Positions 15,987 to 24,102 of a stretch of DNA of 44,757 nt are shown here, piece by piece. A program made the translations under genes and the position numbers. Origin of the DNA: JAVBMC01 sp031552845 (GTDB lineage Bacteria > Verrucomicrobiota > Kiritimatiellia > RFP12 > DVOR01); the NCBI GenBank assembly GCA_031552845.1, contig JAVBMC010000068.1, forward strand, positions 1-44,757. Direction: 5' to 3'. Each line of letters begins with the position of its first letter. Position 1 is the first letter of the stretch. Below the pieces are notes generated by a model that made no database searches, had not been told where the DNA came from, and saw nothing but the letters and a program-made list of their open reading frames with translations.

Positions 15987-17663
15987 TTATCCGTGTGTGA
16001 CAGGGCGGAAGCGTACGCGGGCAGGGGCATCGGCCTTGTCGCCCAACAATGCGCGGCGGTGTTCGTGGTAGTCGGAGTAGGAGCCTTCGAACCATGTGAC
16101 GGTGCTGTCGCCTTCGAATGCGAGGATATGTGTGGCGATACGGTCGAGGAACCAGCGGTCATGGCTGATGACGACGACGCAGCCGCCGAAGTTCTGAATG
16201 CCTTCTTCAAGCGAGCGCAGGGTGCCGACGTCGAGGTCATTGCTGGGTTCGTCGAGCAGGAGCAGGTTGCCGCCGCTGCGCAAGAGCTTGGCAAGGTGGA
16301 CGCGGTTGCGTTCGCCGCCGGAGAGCACGCCGATCTTCTTCTGCTGGTCAGCGCCTTTGAGATTGAAGCGCGAGCAGTAGGCGCGGCCGTTCATGCGGGT
16401 TGTACCGGCGAGGGTGACGAACTCGTCGCCGCCAGTGATCTCTTCGTAGACCGACTTGGCAGGGTCGAGCGTGTTGCGATGCTGGTCGACGTAAGAGACG
16501 ACGACTGTGGAGCCGACTTTGAGTTCGCCGCCGGTGGGTTCGAGCTGGCCTGTGATGAGCTTGAAGAGGGTTGTCTTACCTGCACCGTTGCCGCCGATGA
16601 TGCCGACGATACCGCCGCGCGGGAGTTCGAAGTTGACGTTCTCGAACAGGAGGCGTTCACCAAAGGCCATGGAGAGGTTCTTCGCTTGAACGACGAGGTC
16701 GCCGAGGCGCGGGCCAGGCGGGATTTGGATGACGAGATCGTCTTCGCGCGTTGATATCTGCTGTGAGGCGAGTTCTTCGTACTTGGCGATACGGGCTTTG
16801 GATTTGGCGCGGCGCGCGACGGGCGATGAACGCACCCACTCTAGCTCGTGCTCGAGTATCTTGCGGCGGGTTTCGTTTTGCTTGGCTTCGCGCGCGGCGG
16901 CTTCCTGCTTCTGCATGAGCCACGCTTCGTAGTTGCCTTTGTAGGGATAAGTACGGCCCTGATCCATTTCGAGGATCCACTCGGTGACGTTGTTGAGAAA
17001 GTAGCGGTCGTGCGTGACAACAATCAAGGTACCTTTGAACTTCTTGAGGTAGGCCTCCATCCATGCCACGGACTCGGCGTCGAGGTGGTTGGTGGGTTCG
17101 TCAAGAAGAAGCACGTCGGGGTTGGAGATGAGCAGGCGGCACATGGCGACACGGCGTTTCTCACCACCGGAGAGCGGCGCGACAGGGGCATCGGGAGGGG
17201 GAAGGCGGAGGGCTTCCATGGCGAGTTCGACGTGATGATCGAGGTTCCAGAGGTCATTGTCGTCAATGAAGTCTTGGAGACGGGCGAGCTCTTTGTTCAC
17301 CTTGTCCATTTCGGCATCGTCGAGGGGGTCGCCGAGCATGCCGCAGAGTTCGTCGTAGCGGTCGAGCATGGCTTTGGAGGTGGCGACGCCTTCGTGGACG
17401 ACTTCGATTACCGTCTTGTCGGGGTCGAGTTGCGGCTCTTGTTCGAGGTAGCCGACTTGGAGCTTGGCGCGGATGCACTCGCCCATGTATTCGGTGTCGA
17501 GGCCGGCGAGGATTTTGAGGAGGGATGATTTGCCTGAGCCGTTGGCGCCGATAACGCCGATATGCGCGCCGTGGTAGAAGGCGAGGTTGATGTCCTCGAG
17601 GATGATTTTCTTCTCGTGGTGCTTGGTCAGATTAATGAGATTGAAGACGTATTCGCCTGCCAT
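15987..17663 (-). CDS. ettA: ABC-F translational throttle protein EttA
   Basis: 558 residues, essentially the length of E. coli EttA (555). Two ATPase domains without membrane segments: Walker A GANGSGKSS (about 39-47), signature LSGGEKRR (about 163), Walker B LLLDEPTNHLDAES; then GGNGAGKTT (about 357), LSGGERNR and LLLDEPSNDLD. The arm region lies between about 95 and 140 (AMLDRYDELCGMLGDP...), and the inter-domain linker contains ETRRKILEHELEWVRSSPVARRAKSKAR, typical for EttA. EttA binds the ribosomal E site and gates elongation by the ATP/ADP state. It lies between trmL and the amidohydrolase gene. Confidence 0.93.
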   Translation of the reverse strand: MAGEYVFNLINLTKHHEKKIILEDINLAFYHGAHIGVIGANGSGKSSLLKILAGLDTEYMGECIRAKLQVGYLEQEPQLDPDKTVIEVVHEGVATSKAMLDRYDELCGMLGDPLDDAEMDKVNKELARLQDFIDDNDLWNLDHHVELAMEALRLPPPDAPVAPLSGGEKRRVAMCRLLISNPDVLLLDEPTNHLDAESVAWMEAYLKKFKGTLIVVTHDRYFLNNVTEWILEMDQGRTYPYKGNYEAWLMQKQEAAAREAKQNETRRKILEHELEWVRSSPVARRAKSKARIAKYEELASQQISTREDDLVIQIPPGPRLGDLVVQAKNLSMAFGERLLFENVNFELPRGGIVGIIGGNGAGKTTLFKLITGQLEPTGGELKVGSTVVVSYVDQHRNTLDPAKSVYEEITGGDEFVTLAGTTRMNGRAYCSRFNLKGADQQKKIGVLSGGERNRVHLAKLLRSGGNLLLLDEPSNDLDVGTLRSLEEGIQNFGGCVVVISHDRWFLDRIATHILAFEGDSTVTWFEGSYSDYHEHRRALLGDKADAPARVRFRPVTHG

Positions 17664-17690
17664 AAGTGTGGGTCCGGGGATGGTTGTTGT

Positions 17691-18161
17691 TTAAAGGGTT
17701 TGCTGCCGGTGGACTTCGTATGCGGCGATAGCCACGGCGTTGGAAAGGTTGATGCTGCGGGCGTGAATGCCGGGCATGGGGAGGGTGACGAAACGCTCAG
17801 CGTAGGCGGCATGTAGTTCGGGGGGCGTGCCGCGGCTTTCGCTACCAAAGACGAGTCCGCAGGGGGCGGTGTAGGCGGCATCGGTGTAAAGACGGGTGGT
17901 CTTGGTGGAGAAGAAGAAAAGCTGTTCGGGCTGAAGGCCGGTCTCCATCATGCAGTCATCGAGCGAGTCGTGTAAGTGGAGGTCGAGGTGTTCCCAATAA
18001 TCCATGCCGGCGCGCTGGATGGCCTTTTCGGTCAGGGCGAAGCCAAGGGGGCGGATGAGGTGCAGGGCGCAGTCAAGCCCGACGCAAACACGACCAATCG
18101 CCCCTGTGTTGTGGGGGATTTCGGGTTGCAGGAGAATGATGTTAATTGGACGGGGTGCCAC
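17691..18161 (-). CDS. trmL: tRNA (cytidine/uridine-34-2'-O)-methyltransferase TrmL
   Basis: A SPOUT methyltransferase that 2'-O-methylates the wobble base of leucine tRNAs. The GTG at 18161 gives 156 residues, matching E. coli TrmL, and an AAAGG site precedes it by 8 nt. Earlier ATGs (18203, 18242) lie inside or upstream of the promoter and are rejected. Motifs: INIILLQPEIPHNTGAIGR (about 5-23), LIRPLGF, GMDYWEHLDLH, CGLVFGSESRGTP (about 94-106, knot motif) and MPGIHARSINLSNAVAIAAYE (about 127-147). It is first in an operon with ettA and an amidohydrolase. Confidence 0.88.
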   Translation of the reverse strand: MAPRPINIILLQPEIPHNTGAIGRVCVGLDCALHLIRPLGFALTEKAIQRAGMDYWEHLDLHLHDSLDDCMMETGLQPEQLFFFSTKTTRLYTDAAYTAPCGLVFGSESRGTPPELHAAYAERFVTLPMPGIHARSINLSNAVAIAAYEVHRQQTL

Positions 18162-18193
18162 AGAGGTTGCCTTTGCTCGTAAAATGGTTAAGT

Positions 18194-18222
18194 AGTATAG
18201 CATATCGGTCTTGGCGTGTAAA
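18194..18222 (-). promoter_or_regulatory. Promoter of trmL-ettA operon
   Basis: Minus strand: -35 TTTACA (18217-18222), 17-nt spacer, -10 TATACT (18194-18199). It places the start of transcription near 18187 and so rules out the upstream ATG codons of trmL. Confidence 0.65.
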
Positions 18223-18334
18223 CGGAAAATGGTTTTGCGCATCCGTACAATATTGTGGGCGCCTCTAATAATTCACGTTTCATCGACAAGACTACGCAGG
18301 GCGTCGCAGGGAAGTATCTGCCTCCTGCCCGGCT

Positions 18335-18421
18335 TGTGACAGCCAGCTGTCACAGTTCTGAAAGGGAGCTGTGAAAATTGTGACAGCTGGCTGTCACACT
18401 CTGGACAGGTAGCTGTTGCCG
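18335..18421. repeat. Paired 20-bp palindromes in a ~44-bp tandem repeat upstream of argJ
   Basis: TGTGACAGC-CA-GCTGTCACA at 18335-18354 and its exact reverse complement TGTGACAGC-TG-GCTGTCACA at 18379-18398. Their centres are 44 bp apart, about four helical turns. The sequence after each palindrome is also similar (TTCTGAAAGGGAGCTGT versus CTCTGGACAGGTAGCTGT), giving a 44-bp imperfect direct repeat. It lies between the divergent trmL and argJ promoters, 137 bp before the argJ -10 box. It may be an operator pair or a mobile repeat; it does not resemble the ARG box consensus. Confidence 0.75.
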
Positions 18422-18534
18422 CCTCTGCAGTCTCGTAACCCTTGAGTGGCTGTTGTAGTATTTTGGCGGTAGAGAGTATAGAGGAATTGGGGGGATGGGG
18501 GTGGTTTGTGCTGGTTTCTTGGGGTGGGTTGGTG

Positions 18535-18540
18535 TATAAT
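18535..18540 (+). promoter_or_regulatory. -10 box of the argJBDG operon
   Basis: A consensus TATAAT, 20 nt before the argJ ATG at 18561. No good -35 hexamer lies at 16-18 nt, which suggests an activator or a weak -35. Confidence 0.5.
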
Positions 18541-18560
18541 AAGGAGCTTTTGGAGTGTCT

Positions 18561-19775
18561 ATGGGCTTTGAGGTAATCAGCGGCGGGGGGGTGACTTCCG
18601 CAAGCGGCTTTTTGGCGGCGTCGGTCGAGGCGGGTGTGAAGTATCCGAATCGGCGCGATGTGGCGTTGGTTTTTTCGGAGGTGCCGTGTGTCGCGGTGGG
18701 GGTGTTTACCACGAATCAGGTGGCGGCGGCACCGGTGTTGCTGGGGCGTGAGCGGTTGGCGGATGGGCAGTTGCAGGCGGTGGTGTTTAATACCGGGATT
18801 GCGAATGCGTGTACGGGCGAGCAGGGCTTGGCTGCGGCGCGTGCGATGGCGGATGCTACGGCGGCGGAGTTGGGAATTGCACCGGAGCTGGTGGTGCCGT
18901 GTTCGACGGGCGTGATCGGCATGCAGCTGCCGGTGGAGCGGGTGATTGCGGGCGTGAAGCTGGCGCGCGTGGCGTTGTCGGCTGATGGCGGCGCGGATGC
19001 GGCGAAGGCGATTTTGACGACGGATACGTTCCCGAAGGAAGCAGCGGTGCGGTTGGTGATTGATGGCCGCACGGTGTCGATCGGGGGGATGTGTAAGGGC
19101 GCGGGGATGATCGAGCCGATGATGGCGACGATGCTGGGACTCGTGACGACGGATGCGGCTGTGGAGCCTAAGGCGTTGCGTGCGGCGTTGCTGGAGGCGG
19201 TGGAGGTGAGCTTTAACCGCGTGGTGGTGGATGGCGACCGGAGCACGAATGATACGGTGTTGCTGTTGTCGAACGGGAAGGCGGGGAATACCGCGTTGTC
19301 GCCGGCGCATGCGCAGTGGGGTGAGTTTGTGGCGGCTTTGCGGGCGGTATGTCTGGAGCTGGCAAAGTTGATTGTGAAGGATGGCGAGGGCGCGACGAAG
19401 TTTGTAACGGTGCGGGTGACGGGTGCGGCGTCGGATAAGGATGCGCAGCTGGCGGCTCGGGCTGTGGCGAAGTCGCCGCTGGTGAAGACGTCATGGTTTG
19501 GGCTGGATCCGAACTGGGGGCGGGTGATTGCCGCGGTGGGGTATTCTGGTGCGCAGGTGGTCGAGGCGAAAGCACGGATTTGTTATGGCGGGGCGTGTGC
19601 GTTTGACCGCGGGCGGACGCCGGATGAGGCGGCGCTGGAGGCTTTGCGTGCGGTGATGCGCGAGAAGTGTTTTGAGGTGTCGGTGGATTTGGGTTTGGGC
19701 GAGGGTGAGGACACGGTTTATACGTGCGATTTCTCGTTTGATTATGTGAAGATTAACGCGGAGTATACGTCGTAA
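18561..19775 (+). CDS. argJ: Bifunctional glutamate N-acetyltransferase ArgJ
   Basis: Transfers the acetyl group from N-acetylornithine to glutamate (and usually from acetyl-CoA), closing the cyclic arginine pathway. The ATG at 18561 has TGGAG 5 nt upstream; the GTG at 18555 is an alternative. 404 residues. Typical segments are KYPNRRDVALVFSEVP, NTGIANACTGEQGL, CSTGVIGMQLPV, and CKGAGMIEPMMATMLG (about residue 190), where autocleavage occurs between Ala and Thr to expose the catalytic Thr. KTSWFGLDPNWGRVIAAVGYS is near the C-terminus. It is first of four overlapping or close arg genes; argC, argF and argH are elsewhere. Confidence 0.94.
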   Translation: MGFEVISGGGVTSASGFLAASVEAGVKYPNRRDVALVFSEVPCVAVGVFTTNQVAAAPVLLGRERLADGQLQAVVFNTGIANACTGEQGLAAARAMADATAAELGIAPELVVPCSTGVIGMQLPVERVIAGVKLARVALSADGGADAAKAILTTDTFPKEAAVRLVIDGRTVSIGGMCKGAGMIEPMMATMLGLVTTDAAVEPKALRAALLEAVEVSFNRVVVDGDRSTNDTVLLLSNGKAGNTALSPAHAQWGEFVAALRAVCLELAKLIVKDGEGATKFVTVRVTGAASDKDAQLAARAVAKSPLVKTSWFGLDPNWGRVIAAVGYSGAQVVEAKARICYGGACAFDRGRTPDEAALEALRAVMREKCFEVSVDLGLGEGEDTVYTCDFSFDYVKINAEYTS

Positions 19776-20656
19776 TGCAGCGGTTTATCGAGAAGGCGGA
19801 TATCTTAGTTGAGGCGATGCCGTATATTCAGGACTTTCGCGGGAGCCTCGTGCTGGTGAAGGTGGGCGGGAGCGTCATGGAGTCGCAGTCGGACTTGGCG
19901 CGGCTGTTGTCGGATATCGCGTTTCTGCGGACGGTGGGTATCAAGGTGATTTTGGTGCATGGCGGCGGTAAGGCGATCTCGCGCGGAATGACGGAAGCGG
20001 GGATTGAGCCGAACTTCGTGCAGGGGTTGCGCGTGACGTGCGAGAAGACGATTGCCGTGGTGGAACGGGTTTTGAAGCGCGAAGTGAATGCGAATGTGCT
20101 GCGGCAGCTGGCGGCGCATCAGGTCGTGGCGCGTCCGTTGCATGGCGATTGGGTGCTGCGCGTGAACCGTAAGACGGGGCGCGACCCGCAAACGGGTGCG
20201 GAGCTGGATTGGGGTTTTGTGGGTTCGCCGTGCGCGGTGGAGGCGTCGTTGGTGCTGGAGATGGTGGATGCCGGGGTGATTCCGGTGATTACGCCGTTGG
20301 GGCTGGGCGCCGAGGATGGTAAGATTTATAATGTGAATGCCGACACGGCGGCCGTGGCCATCGCGAAGGCGTTGAAGGTGCGCAAGCTGGCGTTCATTTC
20401 GGACGTGCCGGGGTTGCTGCGTGATGTGAATGACCCGACGTCGCTGATTGCGACGCTGCGGGTGGGTAATATCACCAGACTGCGCGATGAGGGGGTAATC
20501 GGCGGCGGCATGCTGCCGAAGTTGGATAGCTGTGCCGAAGCGATTGCCGCAGGGGTCGAGAAGGTGCACTTGGTGGACGGGCGCATGGCGCATTCGTTGT
20601 TATTAGAGATCTTTACAAAACAAGGCGTAGGAACGGAGATTAAAGCAGATGAGTAA
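19775..20656 (+). CDS. argB: Acetylglutamate kinase
   Basis: Phosphorylates N-acetylglutamate, the second step of arginine synthesis. 293 residues, normal length. The ATG overlaps the argJ stop by one base (TAATG). Motifs: LVKVGGSVM (about 26-34), VHGGGKAIS (substrate loop), FVQGLRVT, and NVNADTAAVAIAKALK (about 186-201, nucleotide site), then KLAFISDVPGLL. GGGMLPKL and a C-terminal HSLLLEIFT complete the family pattern. An N-terminal helix of about 22 residues before LVLVKVGG may correspond to that in arginine-inhibited hexameric forms; feedback inhibition is therefore possible. Confidence 0.95.
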   Translation: MQRFIEKADILVEAMPYIQDFRGSLVLVKVGGSVMESQSDLARLLSDIAFLRTVGIKVILVHGGGKAISRGMTEAGIEPNFVQGLRVTCEKTIAVVERVLKREVNANVLRQLAAHQVVARPLHGDWVLRVNRKTGRDPQTGAELDWGFVGSPCAVEASLVLEMVDAGVIPVITPLGLGAEDGKIYNVNADTAAVAIAKALKVRKLAFISDVPGLLRDVNDPTSLIATLRVGNITRLRDEGVIGGGMLPKLDSCAEAIAAGVEKVHLVDGRMAHSLLLEIFTKQGVGTEIKADE

Positions 20657-21836
20657 GTCAAAAACAATCGCAACCCAGTTTAATGAATATGTGATGCATA
20701 CCTATGCGCCGTCAGTCGCGTTAGTCAGCGGCAGCGGGTGTAAGGTGACAGATGCGGATAAACTGCAGTATCTCGACTTCACCTCCGGCATCGCGGTGCA
20801 TGCGTGCGGACATTCGCACCCGGCTATCATCAAGGCGATCCAGCACCAGGCCGAGCGGCTGGTGCATTGCTCGAATCTCTACTACACCAAGCAGCAGGCG
20901 GTGCTGGCTGAGAAGCTCTCCTCCATCAGCTTGGGCGGCAAGGCATTCTTCTGCAACTCGGGCGCCGAGGCGAACGAGGCGATGGTGAAGCTCGCACGCT
21001 TCTGGGGTCAGGACAAGGGCAAGTTTGAAGTCATCACCATGCAGAACTCCTTCCACGGACGTACGCTGGCGATGTGTGCGGCTACAGGCCAAGCGAAGAT
21101 CCAGAAGGGCTTCGACCCGTTGCCGATTGGTTTTGCGTATGCAGAGTTCAACAACCTCGAGTCGGTGAAGGCGCTGATCAATGATCGTGCCGCCGCCGTG
21201 ATGCTGGAGGCTGTGCAGGGCGAGGGTGGCGTGACGCCCGCGACGCCGGAGTTTATGGAAGGCGTCCGCAAGCTGTGTGATGAGCATGGCATCCTGATGC
21301 TGTGCGACGAAGTGCAGTGCGGCATGGGCCGGACGGGCAAGTGGTTCGGCTGGCAGAATTACACCGTGCAGCCCGATGCGTTTACGCTGGCTAAGGCATT
21401 GGCGGGCGGCGTACCGATGGGTGCGTTGGTGGCGAAGCCGGAGCTGTCCGGATTGTGGAAGCCGGGTAACCATGCGTCTACGTTCGGTGGCAATCCGCTG
21501 GCCTGCGCGGCGGCGATGGCGGTGATTGAGACGATTGAAGAAGAGAAGATGTTGGCGCGTGCGGCTGCAGCCGGTGCGACGCTGCGTGAAGCTCTGGAAG
21601 CGTTCGTTGATAAGTATGAAGAGTGTTTGGCTGTGCGTGGCATGGGCTTGCTGTTGGGATTGGAAGTGCAAGGCTCTGCCAAGGATTTGGTGGATGCCGC
21701 CCGCAAGATGGGCTTGCTGTGCTGTGCCGCAGGCGAGCATGTCGTACGTTTCCTGCCGCCGCTGAATGTGACCGACTCCGAGTTGGAAGAGGCGATGGAT
21801 ATGTTCGGCGATGCGCTCGAAGAGGTGTTTGGTTAA
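20649..21836 (+). CDS. argD: Acetylornithine aminotransferase
   Basis: A class-III PLP aminotransferase that makes N-acetylornithine from glutamate and the semialdehyde; the product feeds ArgJ. 395 residues. YLDFTSGIAVHACGHSHPAI (about 41-60), FCNSGAEANEAMVKLAR (about 101), FHGRTLA, EAVQGEGGV, LCDEVQCGMGRTGKW (about 218) and TLAKALAGGVPMG with the PLP-binding Lys (about 249). It overlaps argB by 8 nt, so translation is coupled. The base composition matches the surrounding arg genes. Confidence 0.94.
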   Translation: MSKSKTIATQFNEYVMHTYAPSVALVSGSGCKVTDADKLQYLDFTSGIAVHACGHSHPAIIKAIQHQAERLVHCSNLYYTKQQAVLAEKLSSISLGGKAFFCNSGAEANEAMVKLARFWGQDKGKFEVITMQNSFHGRTLAMCAATGQAKIQKGFDPLPIGFAYAEFNNLESVKALINDRAAAVMLEAVQGEGGVTPATPEFMEGVRKLCDEHGILMLCDEVQCGMGRTGKWFGWQNYTVQPDAFTLAKALAGGVPMGALVAKPELSGLWKPGNHASTFGGNPLACAAAMAVIETIEEEKMLARAAAAGATLREALEAFVDKYEECLAVRGMGLLLGLEVQGSAKDLVDAARKMGLLCCAAGEHVVRFLPPLNVTDSELEEAMDMFGDALEEVFG

Positions 21837-21864
21837 GTTTGTCGGAAAGTGAAGTGAGGTTGCT

Positions 21865-23106
21865 ATGGCAGTAACACTGAAAGATTTGAAGGATAAGACC
21901 GTCGGCGCATGCGTGTCGGGCGGACTCGATAGCCGCACCATCTGCAAGGTGATGGTGGAAGAGGGCATCAACGTGGTTGGCTTCTCGGCTGACTTGGGGC
22001 AGCCCGACGAAGTTGACATCAACGACATCCGTACCCGCATGGCGCCAACCGGCGTCAAGGATACGGTGATTGTGGACTTGAAGGACGCGATGGCCGAAGC
22101 TTGCTTTGAGGCCGTCAAAGCACAGGCGATGTATGACGGCGGATATTGGAACTCCACGGGTATTGGCCGTGCGGTGACGATGCGCGGACTCATTCCGGCA
22201 ATGAAGAAGGCCAAGTGCTCCGCTGTGGTGCATGGCGCGACAGGCCGCGGTAATGACCAAATGCGCATCGAGCGCTATACGAACGTAATCGACCCGAAGC
22301 TGCTGGTGTATGCTCCGTGGCGTGATGGCGAGCTGTTGAAGAAGTTTCCCGGACGCACGCAGATGGCGGAGTATTTGGCTTCGTTCGGCATGCCCGCGCC
22401 GGTGGGCAAGAAGAAGAAATACTCCACCGACTCGAACCTCGCCGGACTCTCGCACGAGGCTGAAGAATTGGAGAGCATGGAGACCTCCATGCTGATCGTC
22501 AAGCCGACGATGGGCGTGTGGCCGCAGAAGGCGCCGAATAAGACCGAGACCGTTACGCTGCGCTTCAACAAGGGGCGCGTGGTGCAGATCAACGGCAAGG
22601 ATGTGTCGCCTTTGCAGACGATGCAGCTGGCTAACCAGATCGGCGGACGTAACGGTATCGGCATGAAGCACGCGCTGGAAAACCGCATCATCGGCACCAA
22701 GAGCCGTGGCGTGTATGAAGCTCCGGGCATGGAGCTGTTGGGCACTGCACTGCGCTTTGTGTATCAGGCGACGATGGACCGCCGCTCGACGTTGCTGTTC
22801 TCGCAGCTGTCGCGTTTGGTGGCCGAGCAGATCTATGATGGCCGTTACTTCGATCCCGCCACGCAGGCCGCACAGGCGGCGATTGACGTGTGGGCGAAGC
22901 AGGCGAATGCGACGGTGAAGCTGGGGCTCTACAAGGGTAACATCTTCTTCGACTCGTTGACCGGCTGCAAGGCGTCAATCTACAACGAAGCTGACAGCTC
23001 GATGGAAGCCAGCGATGGGCTGAACCCGGTGTCGTCGCAGGGCTTTGCCGAGATTCAAAGCGTCGAGGCGCGCATGCTTGCGCTCTCAGGTCAAGTCAAA
23101 CTGTAA
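21865..23106 (+). CDS. argG: Argininosuccinate synthase
   Basis: Joins citrulline and aspartate with ATP. 413 residues. The N-type ATP pyrophosphatase loop is SGGLDSRT (about 19-26), in place of the common AYSGGLDTS wording. STGIGRAVTMRGLI, VVHGATGRGNDQMRIE (about 112-127), and the C-terminal MHALENRIIGTKSRGVYEAPG-type segment are family marks. Starts 28 nt after argD, with a GTGAGG site before it. It completes a four-gene arg operon; the enzyme that makes citrulline (ArgF) and ArgH are not here. Confidence 0.93.
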   Translation: MAVTLKDLKDKTVGACVSGGLDSRTICKVMVEEGINVVGFSADLGQPDEVDINDIRTRMAPTGVKDTVIVDLKDAMAEACFEAVKAQAMYDGGYWNSTGIGRAVTMRGLIPAMKKAKCSAVVHGATGRGNDQMRIERYTNVIDPKLLVYAPWRDGELLKKFPGRTQMAEYLASFGMPAPVGKKKKYSTDSNLAGLSHEAEELESMETSMLIVKPTMGVWPQKAPNKTETVTLRFNKGRVVQINGKDVSPLQTMQLANQIGGRNGIGMKHALENRIIGTKSRGVYEAPGMELLGTALRFVYQATMDRRSTLLFSQLSRLVAEQIYDGRYFDPATQAAQAAIDVWAKQANATVKLGLYKGNIFFDSLTGCKASIYNEADSSMEASDGLNPVSSQGFAEIQSVEARMLALSGQVKL

Positions 23107-23124
23107 CACACATGCGGCCCCGCT

Positions 23125-24051
23125 ATGCAGGATGAGGAGTTTGTTGTCTCTGAAGCAGAAGCGGGGTTACGTCTGGATGAATTGGTCACCCGGCATCTGC
23201 CGGGGCGTACCAAAGGCGAGGTGGTGCGGGCGATTGAGTACCGCAACATCCTGCTGAATGGACGCGTGGCGCGTAAGGGCGTCAAAGTGTCCGCCGGTAA
23301 TACCGTGTGCATTAAGGATATGGCCGCGAATATGGTCTATCCGAATGCTGATATCCATCTGAGCTACATTTACGAAGATGAGTATCTGCTAGCCGTCAAT
23401 AAACCCGCAGGCATGCCGTCTTATCCCAACCGTCCGCATGAGCGCGAAACGCTAGCAAATGGTTTGGTTGCCGCTTATCCCTCGCAGGCGTCGATTGGCG
23501 ACACGCCTTTGGCGGCGGGGGTGTTACATCGTTTGGATACCAACACATCGGGGTTGACGTTGGTAGCGCGTACGCAGGAAGTGTTTGACGCGCTGCGTGC
23601 GGCATTCTCCGAGCGGGCGATAGAGAAGACTTACTTGGCGTGCGTGCAGGGACGCGTGACAGAGGCCGGACGCCTTGATCATGAGCTGGTGCATAATCCG
23701 CTGCGTCGGGGACAGATGCTGGATGCGGCGCAGGTGAAGAATCCTGACCGTCCGATGCGGGCGGTGACGCGCTTTAAGCCGATTAAGCAGTTTGCCAATG
23801 CGACGTTGTTGGAGGTGGGCATCCGTACGGGCGTGACACATCAGATCCGCTGTCAGCTGGCGCTGTCGGGGCATCCCATTATCGGGGATGAACTGTATGG
23901 TGCGCGTGCGGTGGAGGGATTTGCACGGCATTGGCTGCATGCTTCGGCGATTGAGTTCACGCATCCTGTCACGCGCGAGGCAGTGCGGATTGAAGCGGCG
24001 GTACCGCGTGAGTTGAGCGATTTGTTGAAGACGCTGGCGCCGGAGGCGTGA
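23125..24051 (+). CDS. RluA-family pseudouridine synthase
   Basis: 308 residues: an S4 RNA-binding domain (about 11-60, GLRLDELVTRHLPG...ILLNGRVARKGVKVSAGNTV) and an RluA catalytic domain (about 75-300). The catalytic Asp lies in HRLDTNTSGLTLVAR (about 136). NKPAGMP, KTYLACVQG, RTGVTHQIRCQL and GDELYGA are further hallmarks. It converts uridine to pseudouridine in rRNA or tRNA; the exact site cannot be assigned. Begins 18 nt after argG and may be read from the arg promoter. Confidence 0.9.
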   Translation: MQDEEFVVSEAEAGLRLDELVTRHLPGRTKGEVVRAIEYRNILLNGRVARKGVKVSAGNTVCIKDMAANMVYPNADIHLSYIYEDEYLLAVNKPAGMPSYPNRPHERETLANGLVAAYPSQASIGDTPLAAGVLHRLDTNTSGLTLVARTQEVFDALRAAFSERAIEKTYLACVQGRVTEAGRLDHELVHNPLRRGQMLDAAQVKNPDRPMRAVTRFKPIKQFANATLLEVGIRTGVTHQIRCQLALSGHPIIGDELYGARAVEGFARHWLHASAIEFTHPVTREAVRIEAAVPRELSDLLKTLAPEA

Positions 24052-24065
24052 GGGCGCGTGTTAGG

Positions 24066-24094
24066 TTGACTGTGTCAGTGTAAAGGTGTATACT
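24066..24094 (+). promoter_or_regulatory. Promoter of ruvB-nadE-KamA operon (leaderless type)
   Basis: -35 TTGACT (24066-24071), 17-nt spacer, -10 TATACT (24089-24094). The ruvB ATG starts 8 nt after the -10 box, with no Shine-Dalgarno site, so the transcript is expected to be leaderless or nearly so. Confidence 0.7.
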
Positions 24095-24102
24095 AACGAG
24101 CT

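Noticed and set aside
18273..19310. Minus-strand ORF opposite argJ and across the palindromes
   Set aside because: Composition is shadow-like (Arg/His repeats) and it covers the trmL promoter region and the palindromic repeats.
20721..22268. Long minus-strand ORF opposite argD and argG
   Set aside because: It lies antisense to two clearly conserved genes, has no family motifs and mixes low-complexity His/Arg/Leu composition typical of shadow frames in GC-rich DNA.
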